Source: Halorubellus litoreus (GTDB lineage: Archaea; Halobacteriota; Halobacteria; Halobacteriales; Natrialbaceae). Taken from it: a stretch of 64,000 bases of DNA. Under the pieces are notes generated by a model. That model was not told the origin of the DNA. It was given only the letters and a program-made list of their open reading frames with translations, and made no database searches. The position numbers were made by a program, and so were the translations under genes. Numbering within the stretch: the stretch's first letter is position 1; every line of letters starts with the position of its first letter. The DNA is taken from contig NZ_JAZAQL010000004.1 of assembly GCF_037081675.1 (NCBI RefSeq), forward strand, positions 62,001 to 126,000. The letters run 5' to 3'. Of the stretch, positions 23,502-31,274 are shown one piece after another.

Positions 23502-23990
23502 ATGGAACGCGTTGCTGTCGACGCGGTCGATGCGGCACCGGAGGGCGACCTGACGGTCGCGAGACACCCGCTGGGCGAGGTGCTCGGAACGTCCGACGTC
23601 GCGGTGAATCACTATCGGGTGGCGCCCGGCGAGGCGCTCGTCGGCGGCCTGCACGCGCATCTCGATCAGGAGGAGGTATTCTACGTGCTCGACGGGGTCG
23701 TGACGTTCGCGACGATGCAGGATCCGAGCGAGCCACCGGAATCGGTGCGGGTCACGGCCGGGGAGGCGATTCGGTTCGGGCGCGGCGAGTACCAGCACGG
23801 CCGGAACGAGAGCGACGAACCCGCCGAGGTCCTCGCACTCGGGGCGCCGCCCGACTCGACCTCGGGCCGCGAACCCCGGACGTGCGACGCGTGCGGCGAG
23901 AGCGAGTACCTCGACACCGCGATGGTCGACGGCGAACTCAAGGCCCGCTGCCCGACCTGCGGCACCGTCCACGACAGCGGCCTCCACTGA
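23502..23990 (+). CDS. Cupin-domain protein with C-terminal zinc ribbon
   Basis: A 162-aa protein with two parts. Residues about 30-115 are a cupin: motif 1 is GGLHAHLDQEEVFYVLDG (H51, H53, E57) and motif 2 carries H99 (FGRGEYQHGRN), the usual four metal ligands. Residues 127-155 form a zinc ribbon (C128, C131, C150, C153: CDACGES and CPTCGT). Small single cupins bind metal and act as isomerases, dioxygenases or sugar/ligand sensors; the appended ribbon suggests protein or nucleic-acid contact. It is convergent with the YcaO operon (stop to stop about 100 nt), so is probably independent of it. Confidence 0.85.
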   Translation: MERVAVDAVDAAPEGDLTVARHPLGEVLGTSDVAVNHYRVAPGEALVGGLHAHLDQEEVFYVLDGVVTFATMQDPSEPPESVRVTAGEAIRFGRGEYQHGRNESDEPAEVLALGAPPDSTSGREPRTCDACGESEYLDTAMVDGELKARCPTCGTVHDSGLH

Positions 23991-24089
23991 CCGGCGGCGG
24001 ACGCTCCTTCTTGCACGGTCGCGACCCCCCGACCAGCGACGGCTGGCGGTGGCGGCCCGGGAGAAGCGGGTCGGAGCAAGGAGTCCGGG

Positions 24090-25412
24090 TCAGGGGAAGG
24101 GATGCGTCGCGCGGGTCGCGACCTCGTCGAGCGCGGGGTGGTGGACCGGTGCGAGCGCGGGTGGCGTGACGTCGACGAGTTCGGGGACGTGGACGGCGGC
24201 GACGTACATGCCGAGGTCGCGGACGTCCCCGGGCGTGAGGTCGACGGCGATCGGCGTCACGTCCTCGTTGGCGGTGACGGCGTCGAGCGCGCGCTCGAGC
24301 TCGCGACGCGGGTCGTCCCCGATCGAGTCCTCGCCCTCGAGACCGTCGGTGGCTGCGTTCTCGTGGCCGGCGAGGTCGGTGGGGTCGACGGCCCGGACGT
24401 CGCCGGCGGTGAGGTGTGCGACCTCGGGGTAGTTCTCGGGGCGCATGTAGTACTGGACGTTCCGGTCGAAGTCGTACACGGCGTCGATGTCAATGTCGGG
24501 GTCGGGCGCGTCGCCGGCGGCGAGCCTGTATCGCGTCTGGAGGAGGCCCTCGGCGGTCTCGGCGAGCGCGTCGCGGACCGCGTCGGGGAGCGTTCGGGCG
24601 GCGCCCGCGAACAGCCGGAACTTCGGGACGCGGTCGGCGTCGGCGACGACGGCGGTCGCGACGACGCGGCAGTCGGTCGGCGTCGGCAACTCGAGGAGTT
24701 CGATGCGGGAGCCGCGTGGCGTGATCCGTTCGCGGAACGCGTCGAGCGCGCCGAGCGCGGCGATGTCCAGGCGCGTGGGCGTCCGGCGTTCGTACCAGGT
24801 CCGCATGACGGCGTCGCGTTCGACCTGCTCGTAGAGCGCTCTCGCTAGCGCGCCGGCGAGCGTACTCCCGCAGGCGGTGCCGCTCGTCGAGGCGGGGAGC
24901 GTGGCGCCGTCGCGGTGAGCGTGCGTGAACGACACGCAGTCCACCGGCACGAGCGCGTCCGCGCCGCCGGTGAGCGTCGTCCCCCGAACCCACTCGGTGG
25001 AGGTGTCCGCGTCGAAGGGCTCGTAGCCGGCGGCGGCGAGCGCCGCTGGCGCGTAGACCTGTAGGGACGCGAGGTCGACGACCCGCCGGCTCTCGGCCAC
25101 CAGTTTGGCGTGCGTGCTCCCGACGGTGTCACCGAGCGGCCAGTACATCGCGTAGCGTTCGAGGAACTCGCCGACCGCGGACAGCGTCGCCGCCGATGTC
25201 GTGGTGCCACCGCCGCCGACGGTGAGTTCGATGGGGTCGTCGCGGGCGTTCGGGACGACCCGTTCGATGTCGGCCACGGTGGGGTCGGCGATGGCGAAGT
25301 CGCCGGTCCCGCGGTCGGGTTGCTGGAACGCGAGGTTCGTGACGGGACTGGTGAGGCGACCGAGGGCGCGTTCGGCCCGCGCCGCCGGGTGGTCGGTCGT
25401 CTCCACGTTCAT
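24090..25412 (-). CDS. YcaO cyclodehydratase (TOMM/RiPP type)
   Basis: A 440-aa YcaO-domain protein. YcaO enzymes use ATP to activate backbone amides, cyclising Cys/Ser/Thr to azolines in thiazole/oxazole-modified peptides. Family motifs seen: a glycine-rich loop (LTVGGGGTTT), SAVGEFLERYAMYW (matching the ATP-binding S-A-x-G-E-x-x-E-R-Y helix), TACGSTLAGALARALYEQVE with RDAV (the second ATP/Mg helix), and a C-terminal ...THPFP, like the proline-rich carboxyl end important in TOMM cyclodehydratases. ATG 25412 overlaps the previous gene's stop by 4 nt. The presence of SagB and a ThiF-like partner in the same operon argues for azole formation rather than the thioamidation function of methanogen YcaOs. 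Confidence 0.9.
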   Translation of the reverse strand: MNVETTDHPAARAERALGRLTSPVTNLAFQQPDRGTGDFAIADPTVADIERVVPNARDDPIELTVGGGGTTTSAATLSAVGEFLERYAMYWPLGDTVGSTHAKLVAESRRVVDLASLQVYAPAALAAAGYEPFDADTSTEWVRGTTLTGGADALVPVDCVSFTHAHRDGATLPASTSGTACGSTLAGALARALYEQVERDAVMRTWYERRTPTRLDIAALGALDAFRERITPRGSRIELLELPTPTDCRVVATAVVADADRVPKFRLFAGAARTLPDAVRDALAETAEGLLQTRYRLAAGDAPDPDIDIDAVYDFDRNVQYYMRPENYPEVAHLTAGDVRAVDPTDLAGHENAATDGLEGEDSIGDDPRRELERALDAVTANEDVTPIAVDLTPGDVRDLGMYVAAVHVPELVDVTPPALAPVHHPALDEVATRATHPFP

Positions 25413-26548
25413 CGGTCGCCCTCCGTGGCGCTCCGTGCGAGGTGGTCGACGGTGACGTGCCGGGGTGCGTCGAGACGGTCGGCGTCGCGCCCGCACGTCT
25501 CGCAGTGCGGGATGCGGAGGACGTCGTCGGCGGCGACCGCGAAGTCGTCGAACGCGACGTCGACGACGCTCCCGGTCGTGACCCCGAACCCGCCGGTCAC
25601 TTGCTCGACGACGTCGGCGGCGAGCAGGCCGGCGACGACCGTCGCGAACGCCGGCACCCCGACGTTCGACCGTCCCTCAGCGTGCGACCGTCCCTCAGCG
25701 TGCGACCGGTTGGCGGCGGCCGCTTCGTACCGGGTGTACGCGGCGCCGGTGGCGGCGTCCGCGCGCTCGCGGAAGCACTCGTAGCACGCCGTCTCGCCCG
25801 GGTAGACCGTGGGCCCGACCTGGGCGTCGACGCCGTTGACGACGCCGAGCGTCCACGGCGTCCCCGCGTCGTGCGCGGCCTCGTTCAGCGTCGACGCGAC
25901 GGCCGGCCGCGGCCGGTCGACAGCCATCGCAGCGAACGTCGCATCCTCGAGGAGGGCGCGGAGGTCCGGGTCGTCTCGCTGCGTGACGCGCTCCGAGTCG
26001 AGCGGGGCGTCTACGGCGGGGGCGTCGGCCAGCTCGGCGTCCCCGGTCGTCTCGGACGAGCCACCGGCGTGGTCGAGGGGGACGTACTCGACGGCGCCGA
26101 CGCCGGAGTCGAGGAGCGCCCGCGTGAACGCGCGGCCGGCGCGGCCCCCGGCGAGGACGGCGACCGTCGCCTCCGCGAGTTCCTGCTCGCGATCACGCGC
26201 GTCGTCGCCGTCGAGCGCGAGGTAGCCGCCGACGCGAGCGCGGTCGCCGCTCACGGCGCGGCCAGCGTCGCGAACGATGCTCTTGGATTGGAGCGCCCGG
26301 AGGACGTCCCGGAGGTCGTCCCGGACCGCGGGGTCGAACGCGTCGAGGACGTCGTCGACGTGCCTGGTGCCGTCGAGCGCCGCGACGAAGTCGGCGAGAA
26401 CGCCCTCGCCGTCCTCGTCTTCGACGTCGAAGACCGGCCCGCTCCACGGGCCCGCGGTGAACGTCACGGCGTCGTCGCTCTCGACGACCACCGCGAACGC
26501 CGGATTGATGCGCGGATACGATGCCAGGGGATGGGTCGTGTCAGTCAT
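25409..26548 (-). CDS. Ocin-ThiF-like / E1-like leader-peptide-binding protein (TOMM C protein)
   Basis: A 379-aa protein in the position of the TOMM 'C' partner. The N-terminal part (RINPAFAVVVESDDAVTFTA... and the DPAVRDDLRDVLRAL region) fits a winged-helix RiPP recognition element that would hold the precursor leader. A Rossmann-like core follows (VAVLAGGRAGRAFTRALL). The cysteine pairs CYEC (GETACYECFRERADA) and CETC near the end (IPHCETCGRDAD) would bind structural zinc as in E1-like proteins. It presents peptide to YcaO. Overlaps of 4 nt with both neighbours indicate coupled translation. A short duplicated segment (AEGRSH twice, near residue 287) is a local repeat expansion. Confidence 0.8.
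   Translation of the reverse strand: MTDTTHPLASYPRINPAFAVVVESDDAVTFTAGPWSGPVFDVEDEDGEGVLADFVAALDGTRHVDDVLDAFDPAVRDDLRDVLRALQSKSIVRDAGRAVSGDRARVGGYLALDGDDARDREQELAEATVAVLAGGRAGRAFTRALLDSGVGAVEYVPLDHAGGSSETTGDAELADAPAVDAPLDSERVTQRDDPDLRALLEDATFAAMAVDRPRPAVASTLNEAAHDAGTPWTLGVVNGVDAQVGPTVYPGETACYECFRERADAATGAAYTRYEAAAANRSHAEGRSHAEGRSNVGVPAFATVVAGLLAADVVEQVTGGFGVTTGSVVDVAFDDFAVAADDVLRIPHCETCGRDADRLDAPRHVTVDHLARSATEGDR
25667..25708 (-). repeat. 18-bp tandem repeat inside the E1-like gene
   Basis: Two identical 18-bp units (25667-25684 and 25685-25702; CGACCGTCCCTCAGCGTG on the plus strand) plus a partial third encode the repeated hexapeptide AEGRSH. In frame, so only loop length changes. Confidence 0.75.
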
Positions 26549-27561
26549 GAGTCTGCGAACTGGGTCTCGTCGCGGGTGTCTGCGTCGCCGGTGCTCTGGT
26601 CGCTACTGGCGGGGTGGCCGAGTGCGAGCGGGTAGAGGGCGGCTTCGTCGGTGCCGTCGACGCCGAGGAACGCGTCGAGGGCGTCGTCGAGGAAGCTCCC
26701 GAGCGGGACGCCACCGAGGTCGAGCGCGGTCGCGGCGAGCAGGAGGTTCTGGGCGACGTGCCCGGCTTCCTCCAGGGCGAACCGGTAGCCGACGGGGCCG
26801 TACTTCGCGGCGACGCGACTCAGACACCCCGAGAGCACGACCGTCACGGGCGCGCCGCGGACGACGCCAGCGGCGAACGGTTCGTCCATGAAGCACTCGG
26901 TGAACCCCTCGCCGCTCCCGCCGCGTTCGAGGACGCGGAGGGCGTGCTCGCGGGGCGCGTAGTAGTACGTCCCCGCGTCGAGGTCCACGCCGTCGCGCAC
27001 GACGACGTACGCCTCGATGGGGAACAAGCCACCCGCAGAGGGATACGGACGCGACGTCTCGGTGACGACCCCGGTATCGCGCTCGCGGGTCGGCGCCATC
27101 GCGTGCCCGAGTAGCGTCGACAGCGTTTGCAGGGAGATGCCGCGGTCCGCGAACTCGCGGACGCTCCGCCGCCGCGCGAGCGCAGCGCCGAGACCGCAGT
27201 CCAGCGCGTCGGGCGCCGGGAGCGACACCGTCTCCCTCCCGGGGTAATCCTGCTCGATAGCGCCGAACCCGTCGGGGAGGTCGCTCGACGTCATCGCGGA
27301 CCGCGCGAGGTGCGCGCGGTCGAACTTCGAGTTCTCGTGGAACAGCGCCGCGACGCTCCCCTCGCGGAACCCGCGCTCGCGGAACGATTCGACCTGGGAC
27401 GTCGTCCCCGCCAGGTCCACGCGGCCCGCCGGATGCTCCTGAGCCGCCAGCGACAACCGCGCCTCGCGCTCGGCTCGGTCGGCGCGGCCCCCACGCCCAC
27501 CGTGCTCGCCGCCGGGGTCGCTGCCGCGGTGCTCCTCGCGCTCGCTGCTATCGCCCGTCAT
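26545..27561 (-). CDS. SagB-family FMN dehydrogenase (azoline oxidase)
   Basis: A 338-aa nitroreductase-fold protein of the SagB type, which uses FMN to oxidise thiazolines/oxazolines to azoles. Family signals: ALARRRSVREFADRGISLQTL (the flavin phosphate-binding RRSVR segment), SRPYPSAGGLFPIEAYVVV (the conserved P-S-A-G-G-L-x-P-x-E block) and FALEEAGHVAQNLLLAATAL with LGGVPLGSF. ATG 27561 is chosen because the ORF upstream of it lies inside the preceding gene; it overlaps that stop by 4 nt. The first 60 residues are disordered and Gly/Arg/Glu-rich. Presence of a dehydrogenase predicts that the final product carries aromatic azoles. Confidence 0.88.
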   Translation of the reverse strand: MTGDSSEREEHRGSDPGGEHGGRGGRADRAEREARLSLAAQEHPAGRVDLAGTTSQVESFRERGFREGSVAALFHENSKFDRAHLARSAMTSSDLPDGFGAIEQDYPGRETVSLPAPDALDCGLGAALARRRSVREFADRGISLQTLSTLLGHAMAPTRERDTGVVTETSRPYPSAGGLFPIEAYVVVRDGVDLDAGTYYYAPREHALRVLERGGSGEGFTECFMDEPFAAGVVRGAPVTVVLSGCLSRVAAKYGPVGYRFALEEAGHVAQNLLLAATALDLGGVPLGSFLDDALDAFLGVDGTDEAALYPLALGHPASSDQSTGDADTRDETQFADS

Positions 27562-28460
27562 AGCCCCCACTCCGCGCGACGTTCGGCGATCGGTTCGAGG
27601 TCCGCGGGCGCCCAGTCGTCGAGGTTGTACTGGCCGACGGGGTCGGCGCCGACCCACCGCGGGTCCGCGGGCTCCTCGATGGACTGGTAGCGCGTGTCCA
27701 CGCTGATGCGGAACCTATCAGTGCGGTTCGTCAGCGACCCGTGGAGGAGGTACGTGTCGAAGATGAGCGCGTCCCCGGGCCGGAAGTTCGCGGTCGCGAG
27801 CGGCCCGCCGATGGTGTCGATGACGTCGCGTGCGTCCCGCGAGAAGAACGGCTCCACCTTGTCCCGGTCGACGTCGAGCTGGCCGTACGTCTCGCGGAGG
27901 CGGTCGTGGCGATGCGACCCGGGCGCGACGACGAGCGGCCCCATCTCCACCGGGCACGCGCCCACCGGCCGCCAGCACGTGTACAGCGACTCCGTGCCGC
28001 GCCCCATGAAGATGCGGTCCACGTGGAACCCCGTGAAGTACCCCGTCGCCTTCGCCCGCCCGCGCTTGCGGTCGAGCACGAACGGCTTCGCGTCCAGGAA
28101 CCGCTCGAAGAACCGCATCACGCCCTCGCCCGCGATGAGACGCTCGAGGTTCGGGTACATCGTCCAGTCCGCCCCGCTCATGTCGAACTCCTCGGTCCCC
28201 CACTCCGGATGCACCTTTCCCGCCTCCACCGGCGCGTCCGGGTCGAGCAATCCCTCCGCGTCGAGATGCGCGAGGACGTCCCGGCGCGCTCGCTGTACGA
28301 GGTCCTCGTCGTGGAACCCCCGGATGAAGAGGTAGCCGTCCTCCGCCAGACGCTCCCGGAGCGTCTCGACGTCGTCCAGGCAATCGCTGCTGTCCCGGAG
28401 CGCGACCAGCTCGCTACCACCGAACTCGAACTCGCGCTCGCCGATCTGAACCGTCGTCAT
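27558..28460 (-). CDS. Phytanoyl-CoA dioxygenase (PhyH)-family Fe(II)/2-oxoglutarate oxygenase
   Basis: A 300-aa double-stranded-helix oxygenase. The iron triad is visible: H146 and D148 in GFHVDRIF and H240 in YLLHGSLTNRTD. R251 (RFRISVDTRYQ) is placed to bind 2-oxoglutarate. FRPGDALIFDTYLLHGS is typical of the PhyH family. It would hydroxylate a small molecule or a peptide residue. As first gene of an operon with sagB, the E1-like gene and ycaO (all with 4-nt overlaps), tailoring of the modified peptide is the natural guess. ATG 28460 is preferred over the adjacent 28466 ATG. The 145-nt gap before it holds the operon promoter and no precursor ORF that I could find. Confidence 0.88.
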   Translation of the reverse strand: MTTVQIGEREFEFGGSELVALRDSSDCLDDVETLRERLAEDGYLFIRGFHDEDLVQRARRDVLAHLDAEGLLDPDAPVEAGKVHPEWGTEEFDMSGADWTMYPNLERLIAGEGVMRFFERFLDAKPFVLDRKRGRAKATGYFTGFHVDRIFMGRGTESLYTCWRPVGACPVEMGPLVVAPGSHRHDRLRETYGQLDVDRDKVEPFFSRDARDVIDTIGGPLATANFRPGDALIFDTYLLHGSLTNRTDRFRISVDTRYQSIEEPADPRWVGADPVGQYNLDDWAPADLEPIAERRAEWGL

Positions 28461-28605
28461 CACCACCAGCTACCCCACCACCACACAAAGCCCCCGTCGA
28501 GCGATTACGAGACGTGTAAACGACGATACGAACGGGAGAATTAACGGAGCGAGCTGCGTTTCAGAGATTGTAGGAAAACGCCCACGACTTCAGGCGCGGG
28601 AATGG

Positions 28606-29100
28606 TCAGTTGCAGAGATATTCATGACGAACCCCAGTCAAGTTGATAATTTGATGATGGATTCGGTTCGCGAGTGCGATAATAGCCGTCGCTCGTTCTT
28701 CGGTGGCGATACCGTCTTGGTAGTACGTCTGGGCTCGGTTCTCGACCCAGAGTTCTTCCAGTCGCGTTGCCACTGGTTGGCTGAGGAATCCGACTTCCTC
28801 ACTCCGTTTGATTGCCGTCGTGTGTGACTGTGGCGGGTTCGACGGGTCTTGATGCCCTTCGTCGATCAGCCAGAAGAGGAACGTCTTCTCGATGGAGGTG
28901 AACGCAGCTTCGATTGTCAGCGTGTAGTAGCCGCTTTCGAGTAGTTGGTCAGCCCCGGTCAACGACCGGCAGGCCTTCCGGAGTTGCACGAGTCCAGCAT
29001 CGGCAACGTCCAGGCCCGTTTCTGCGGTCTGCCCACCGAATCGAAACGCGTCTTCAGCTGCTTCGAGTTCCGACTCGATGTCGTCGATATCGATTGGCAT
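28606..29100 (-). CDS. HEPN-domain protein, partner of an MNT nucleotidyltransferase
   Basis: A 164-aa all-helical HEPN protein, translated 3 nt after the nucleotidyltransferase gene. In MNT-HEPN pairs the HEPN member is usually the RNase toxin and is inactivated by AMPylation from MNT. Here the usual R-x4-6-H active motif is not seen: the equivalent helix reads ELWVENRAQTYYQDG, so Y126/Y127 stand about where histidine is expected after R122. The adjacent tyrosines resemble AMPylation targets in other pairs. Either this subfamily uses another residue or it is non-catalytic. Codon use is AT-richer than the flanking operon genes, suggesting transfer as a unit. Confidence 0.8.
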   Translation of the reverse strand: MPIDIDDIESELEAAEDAFRFGGQTAETGLDVADAGLVQLRKACRSLTGADQLLESGYYTLTIEAAFTSIEKTFLFWLIDEGHQDPSNPPQSHTTAIKRSEEVGFLSQPVATRLEELWVENRAQTYYQDGIATEERATAIIALANRIHHQIINLTGVRHEYLCN

Positions 29101-29103
29101 CGG

Positions 29104-29799
29104 TCAGGAACCCTCCTCCTCGTGTTCTTGCTCTTCGAAGAACAACCCATCACGAACCTGTTTCAGTCCGTCAGTGCGTTTCAACACGATACCGTCTCGG
29201 AACAGCTCTCTAAGTTGGTCGCCGTGTGATAGTGCAGAGTCGGGAGTCTCGACGAGTACTTCGAATTCGTACCGTTCACCCTCGAACTTGCGGTCTTCGA
29301 GCTCTCGTGCGGTCTTAGTGCCGAGCCGGCGGGCGAGCGTCAGATCACCGTCCACGACGAGGAGGAGGTCGATGTCACTGCTTCTGTCCGCAGTCCCGCG
29401 AGCGACGCTCCCGAAGAGGACGACACCGAGGAGTTCTGCGATCTCATCGGCTTCCCCGATCTCTGATTCGAGTTCGTCCAGAAACGCCTGAAGCGGCGCC
29501 CGGAATTCTTCTTGCGGGACCGAGAACAGCGGGTCTTCGCGTTCGAGGTGGTCCTGACTGATCCGGATTCGTGTTGGAACGCCTTCTTTGATCTCGAGGA
29601 CGCCGAGTTTTTCGATGAGGTCGACAGCGCGGGAGACTGAAGAGATATCAGCGCCGGTCATGCCTGCGAGTTCCTTCTGCGTGAACCACTCTGTGGGGTT
29701 GTTCACGAGGTGATGCAAGATGTCTTGCATCGCCTGATACCGGAACACCCGCTCCTCGGGGAACGGCAACTCGAGCAACAATCGCGCCTTGGTTTGCAT
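29104..29799 (-). CDS. HTH + minimal nucleotidyltransferase (MNT) protein, probable antitoxin
   Basis: A 231-aa protein with a winged HTH (residues about 25-80; FTQKELAGMTGADISSVSRA) and a pol-beta-type nucleotidyltransferase domain with the full motif G130-S131...D142-x-D144 (GVVLFGSVARGTADRSSDID). It probably adenylylates its HEPN partner and represses its own operon through the HTH. ATG 29799 is selected because a palindrome and a TATA-like box lie right there; the longer ORF would begin inside the operator. The C-terminus is acidic (FFEEQEHEEEG). The two-gene unit resembles known MNT-HEPN toxin-antitoxin modules with an added DNA-binding domain. Confidence 0.85.
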   Translation of the reverse strand: MQTKARLLLELPFPEERVFRYQAMQDILHHLVNNPTEWFTQKELAGMTGADISSVSRAVDLIEKLGVLEIKEGVPTRIRISQDHLEREDPLFSVPQEEFRAPLQAFLDELESEIGEADEIAELLGVVLFGSVARGTADRSSDIDLLLVVDGDLTLARRLGTKTARELEDRKFEGERYEFEVLVETPDSALSHGDQLRELFRDGIVLKRTDGLKQVRDGLFFEEQEHEEEGS

Positions 29800-29827
29800 G
29801 ATATGCAACTTATTGTGTGATATGCAA
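29794..29827. promoter_or_regulatory. Operator of the MNT-HEPN operon
   Basis: A perfect palindrome TTGCAT-GAT-ATGCAA (29794-29808) covers the MNT start codon, and GATATGCAA is repeated at 29819-29827, 19 nt away. On the minus strand the second site contains TTTTGCATATC, the apparent TATA box about 25 nt before the ATG. A protein bound to both would cover TATA and transcript start, so tight autorepression is expected. Confidence 0.65.
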
Positions 29828-29876
29828 AAGGATGCCGGTCGGTGTTCTTCACCCCACACTCACCGAGACCCCACCT

Positions 29877-30773
29877 TCACTCGAAGAAGCAGACGCAGGA
29901 GGCGTTGAAGCACTCTTCGTTCCGGATGGTGGCGCCGCGGTCGACGACGCGGTCGAGGACCTTGCGGGGTGGATGGTCGGTGACGTTGCCGGCGGCGAGG
30001 TCGGGGCGGTCGAAGCACGGTTGGACGCGGCCGTCGTGATAGAGGACGAATCGGCTCTCGCCCATCACGCAGCGCTCCTCGGGGATGCCGCCGTCGAGGA
30101 GGCTGTCGGCCATGATCTCGAGGTTGCGTTGGCAGTCGAACTCCTGGGCCCACGGTTCGAGCGCGTCGAGGAGTTCGTGCGTTTCGGCGTCGGGGAGGTC
30201 GGTGATGGCGAGGTCGCCGTCGTCGTGGGGGATGTACGCGGGCTGGAAGAACATGCCGTCGACGTCGAGTTCGAGGAGTGTGTCGAAGATTTCGCCGACG
30301 TCCTCGTAGTTGTTCTGCGTGAGGACGCACGTGACGCGGACGTCGACGTCGCGGTCGACGAGGTCCTCGAGGGTGTCGATGACGGCGCCGAACCCGCCGC
30401 GCTGGCCGTCGTGCTGTTCGGCGTGGACGTGGTCGATGGACGTGTTCACTTGTGCGACGTGGTCCTCGAGGAGCCCGTACTGGTCCTCGCGGATGGGGAT
30501 GAGGTTCGAGTTCACGACCGGGGTGGCGCCCTGGGCGTCGAGGTACCGGATGATCGCCTCGATGTCGGGGTGGAGGAACGGTTCGCCGCCCGTGATGCTC
30601 GGGCGGTCCCCGAGCTGGCTCCACCCGGACTCGTACACGGCCTCGATGACGTCGAGGTCGATGTACTCGGGCTGGAAGTCGGGGAACTCGTCCATCTGGT
30701 CGGTGTAGTAGCAGTAGCTACACCGGAGGTTGCACTCCGGGGTGACCTCGATGAGCGGCGAGAACTCGGTCAT
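29877..30773 (-). CDS. Radical SAM protein with SPASM-like C-terminus
   Basis: A 298-aa radical SAM enzyme. The cluster motif is C14-x3-C18-x2-C21 (ECNLRCSYCYY), with the GGEP motif (SITGGEPFLHPD) and barrel strands such as TPVVNSNLIPI. The C-terminus has clustered cysteines (ERCVMGE..., RVQPCFDRPD, EECFNASCVCFFE), the pattern of a SPASM domain holding auxiliary clusters. SPASM enzymes mostly modify ribosomal peptides or mature protein cofactors. ATG 30773 overlaps the stop of the 48-aa four-cysteine gene by ATGA, so the two are translated together. Distance to the YcaO operon is about 1.4 kb with the MNT-HEPN pair between, so membership in that cluster is unproven. Confidence 0.88.
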   Translation of the reverse strand: MTEFSPLIEVTPECNLRCSYCYYTDQMDEFPDFQPEYIDLDVIEAVYESGWSQLGDRPSITGGEPFLHPDIEAIIRYLDAQGATPVVNSNLIPIREDQYGLLEDHVAQVNTSIDHVHAEQHDGQRGGFGAVIDTLEDLVDRDVDVRVTCVLTQNNYEDVGEIFDTLLELDVDGMFFQPAYIPHDDGDLAITDLPDAETHELLDALEPWAQEFDCQRNLEIMADSLLDGGIPEERCVMGESRFVLYHDGRVQPCFDRPDLAAGNVTDHPPRKVLDRVVDRGATIRNEECFNASCVCFFE

Positions 30774-30916
30774 GTGAACGCGAGCACCTCGCCGCAGTCC
30801 GGGCATTGCTTGATCGCGGTGGCGGTGCTGAGCGGGTGGGCGCCCCCGGCGTCGATGACCTGGAAGTCGGGGACGACCCGCACCTGGCAGCGGTCGCACG
30901 TGAAGTCGTCTGACAT
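30770..30916 (-). CDS. 48-aa CPxCG-type four-cysteine mini-protein
   Basis: ATG 30916 to TGA 30770. The product starts MSDDFTCDRCQVRVV and ends KQCPDCGEVLAFT, giving two C-x2-C pairs (C7/C10, C38/C41) separated by 27 residues, the pattern of haloarchaeal CPxCG zinc-finger mini-proteins. A TATA-like GATTTAGAGG lies about 30 nt upstream, so it is the leaderless first gene of the radical SAM operon. Two readings are possible: a zinc ribbon accessory protein (likelier by motif), or a cysteine-containing precursor peptide for the adjacent radical SAM enzyme. It overlaps that gene by 4 nt. Confidence 0.75.
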   Translation of the reverse strand: MSDDFTCDRCQVRVVPDFQVIDAGGAHPLSTATAIKQCPDCGEVLAFT

Positions 30917-31274
30917 ACCTCGACCGACGCCTTCGGCCCTCTAAATCCACCAGTAGCGGTTACAGAGCTCGTGAACCGGGTCTAGGAGTGTTCTGCGTGC
31001 CTGGGCTCGGATGGCGATGGAGCGATGGTTCACGTCGCGATGCCACTGGTTCCGACGTCCCTGAAGCGGGCTGTGGAGCGCTTCGAGGGAATCGTCGCGA
31101 TCTCCTCCAGGACCACGAACGGCAGGTCGAACGCGCGATGCACGAGCGTTACCCGGCTCCACTCGGCTAGCTTCACGACGAACCGGCGTGTGTGGAGAGG
31201 CGGTGAGTGCCACGCCGACGCAACCCCAGTAGTGAAACCGGCTCCGGCCGTGGAGGGTCGCTAGAGGAGAAGCC
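30917..31274. other. Intergenic stretch of 358 nt
   Basis: The left end holds the promoter of the radical SAM operon (minus strand, about 30945). The right end holds a GAGGAG ribosome site just before 31275. A minus-strand open frame in the middle (start near 31172, about 48 codons, VKLAEWSRVTLVHRAFDL) reads somewhat like coding sequence but has no recognisable match and no promoter; it may be a gene relic. Nothing else is seen. Confidence 0.5.
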
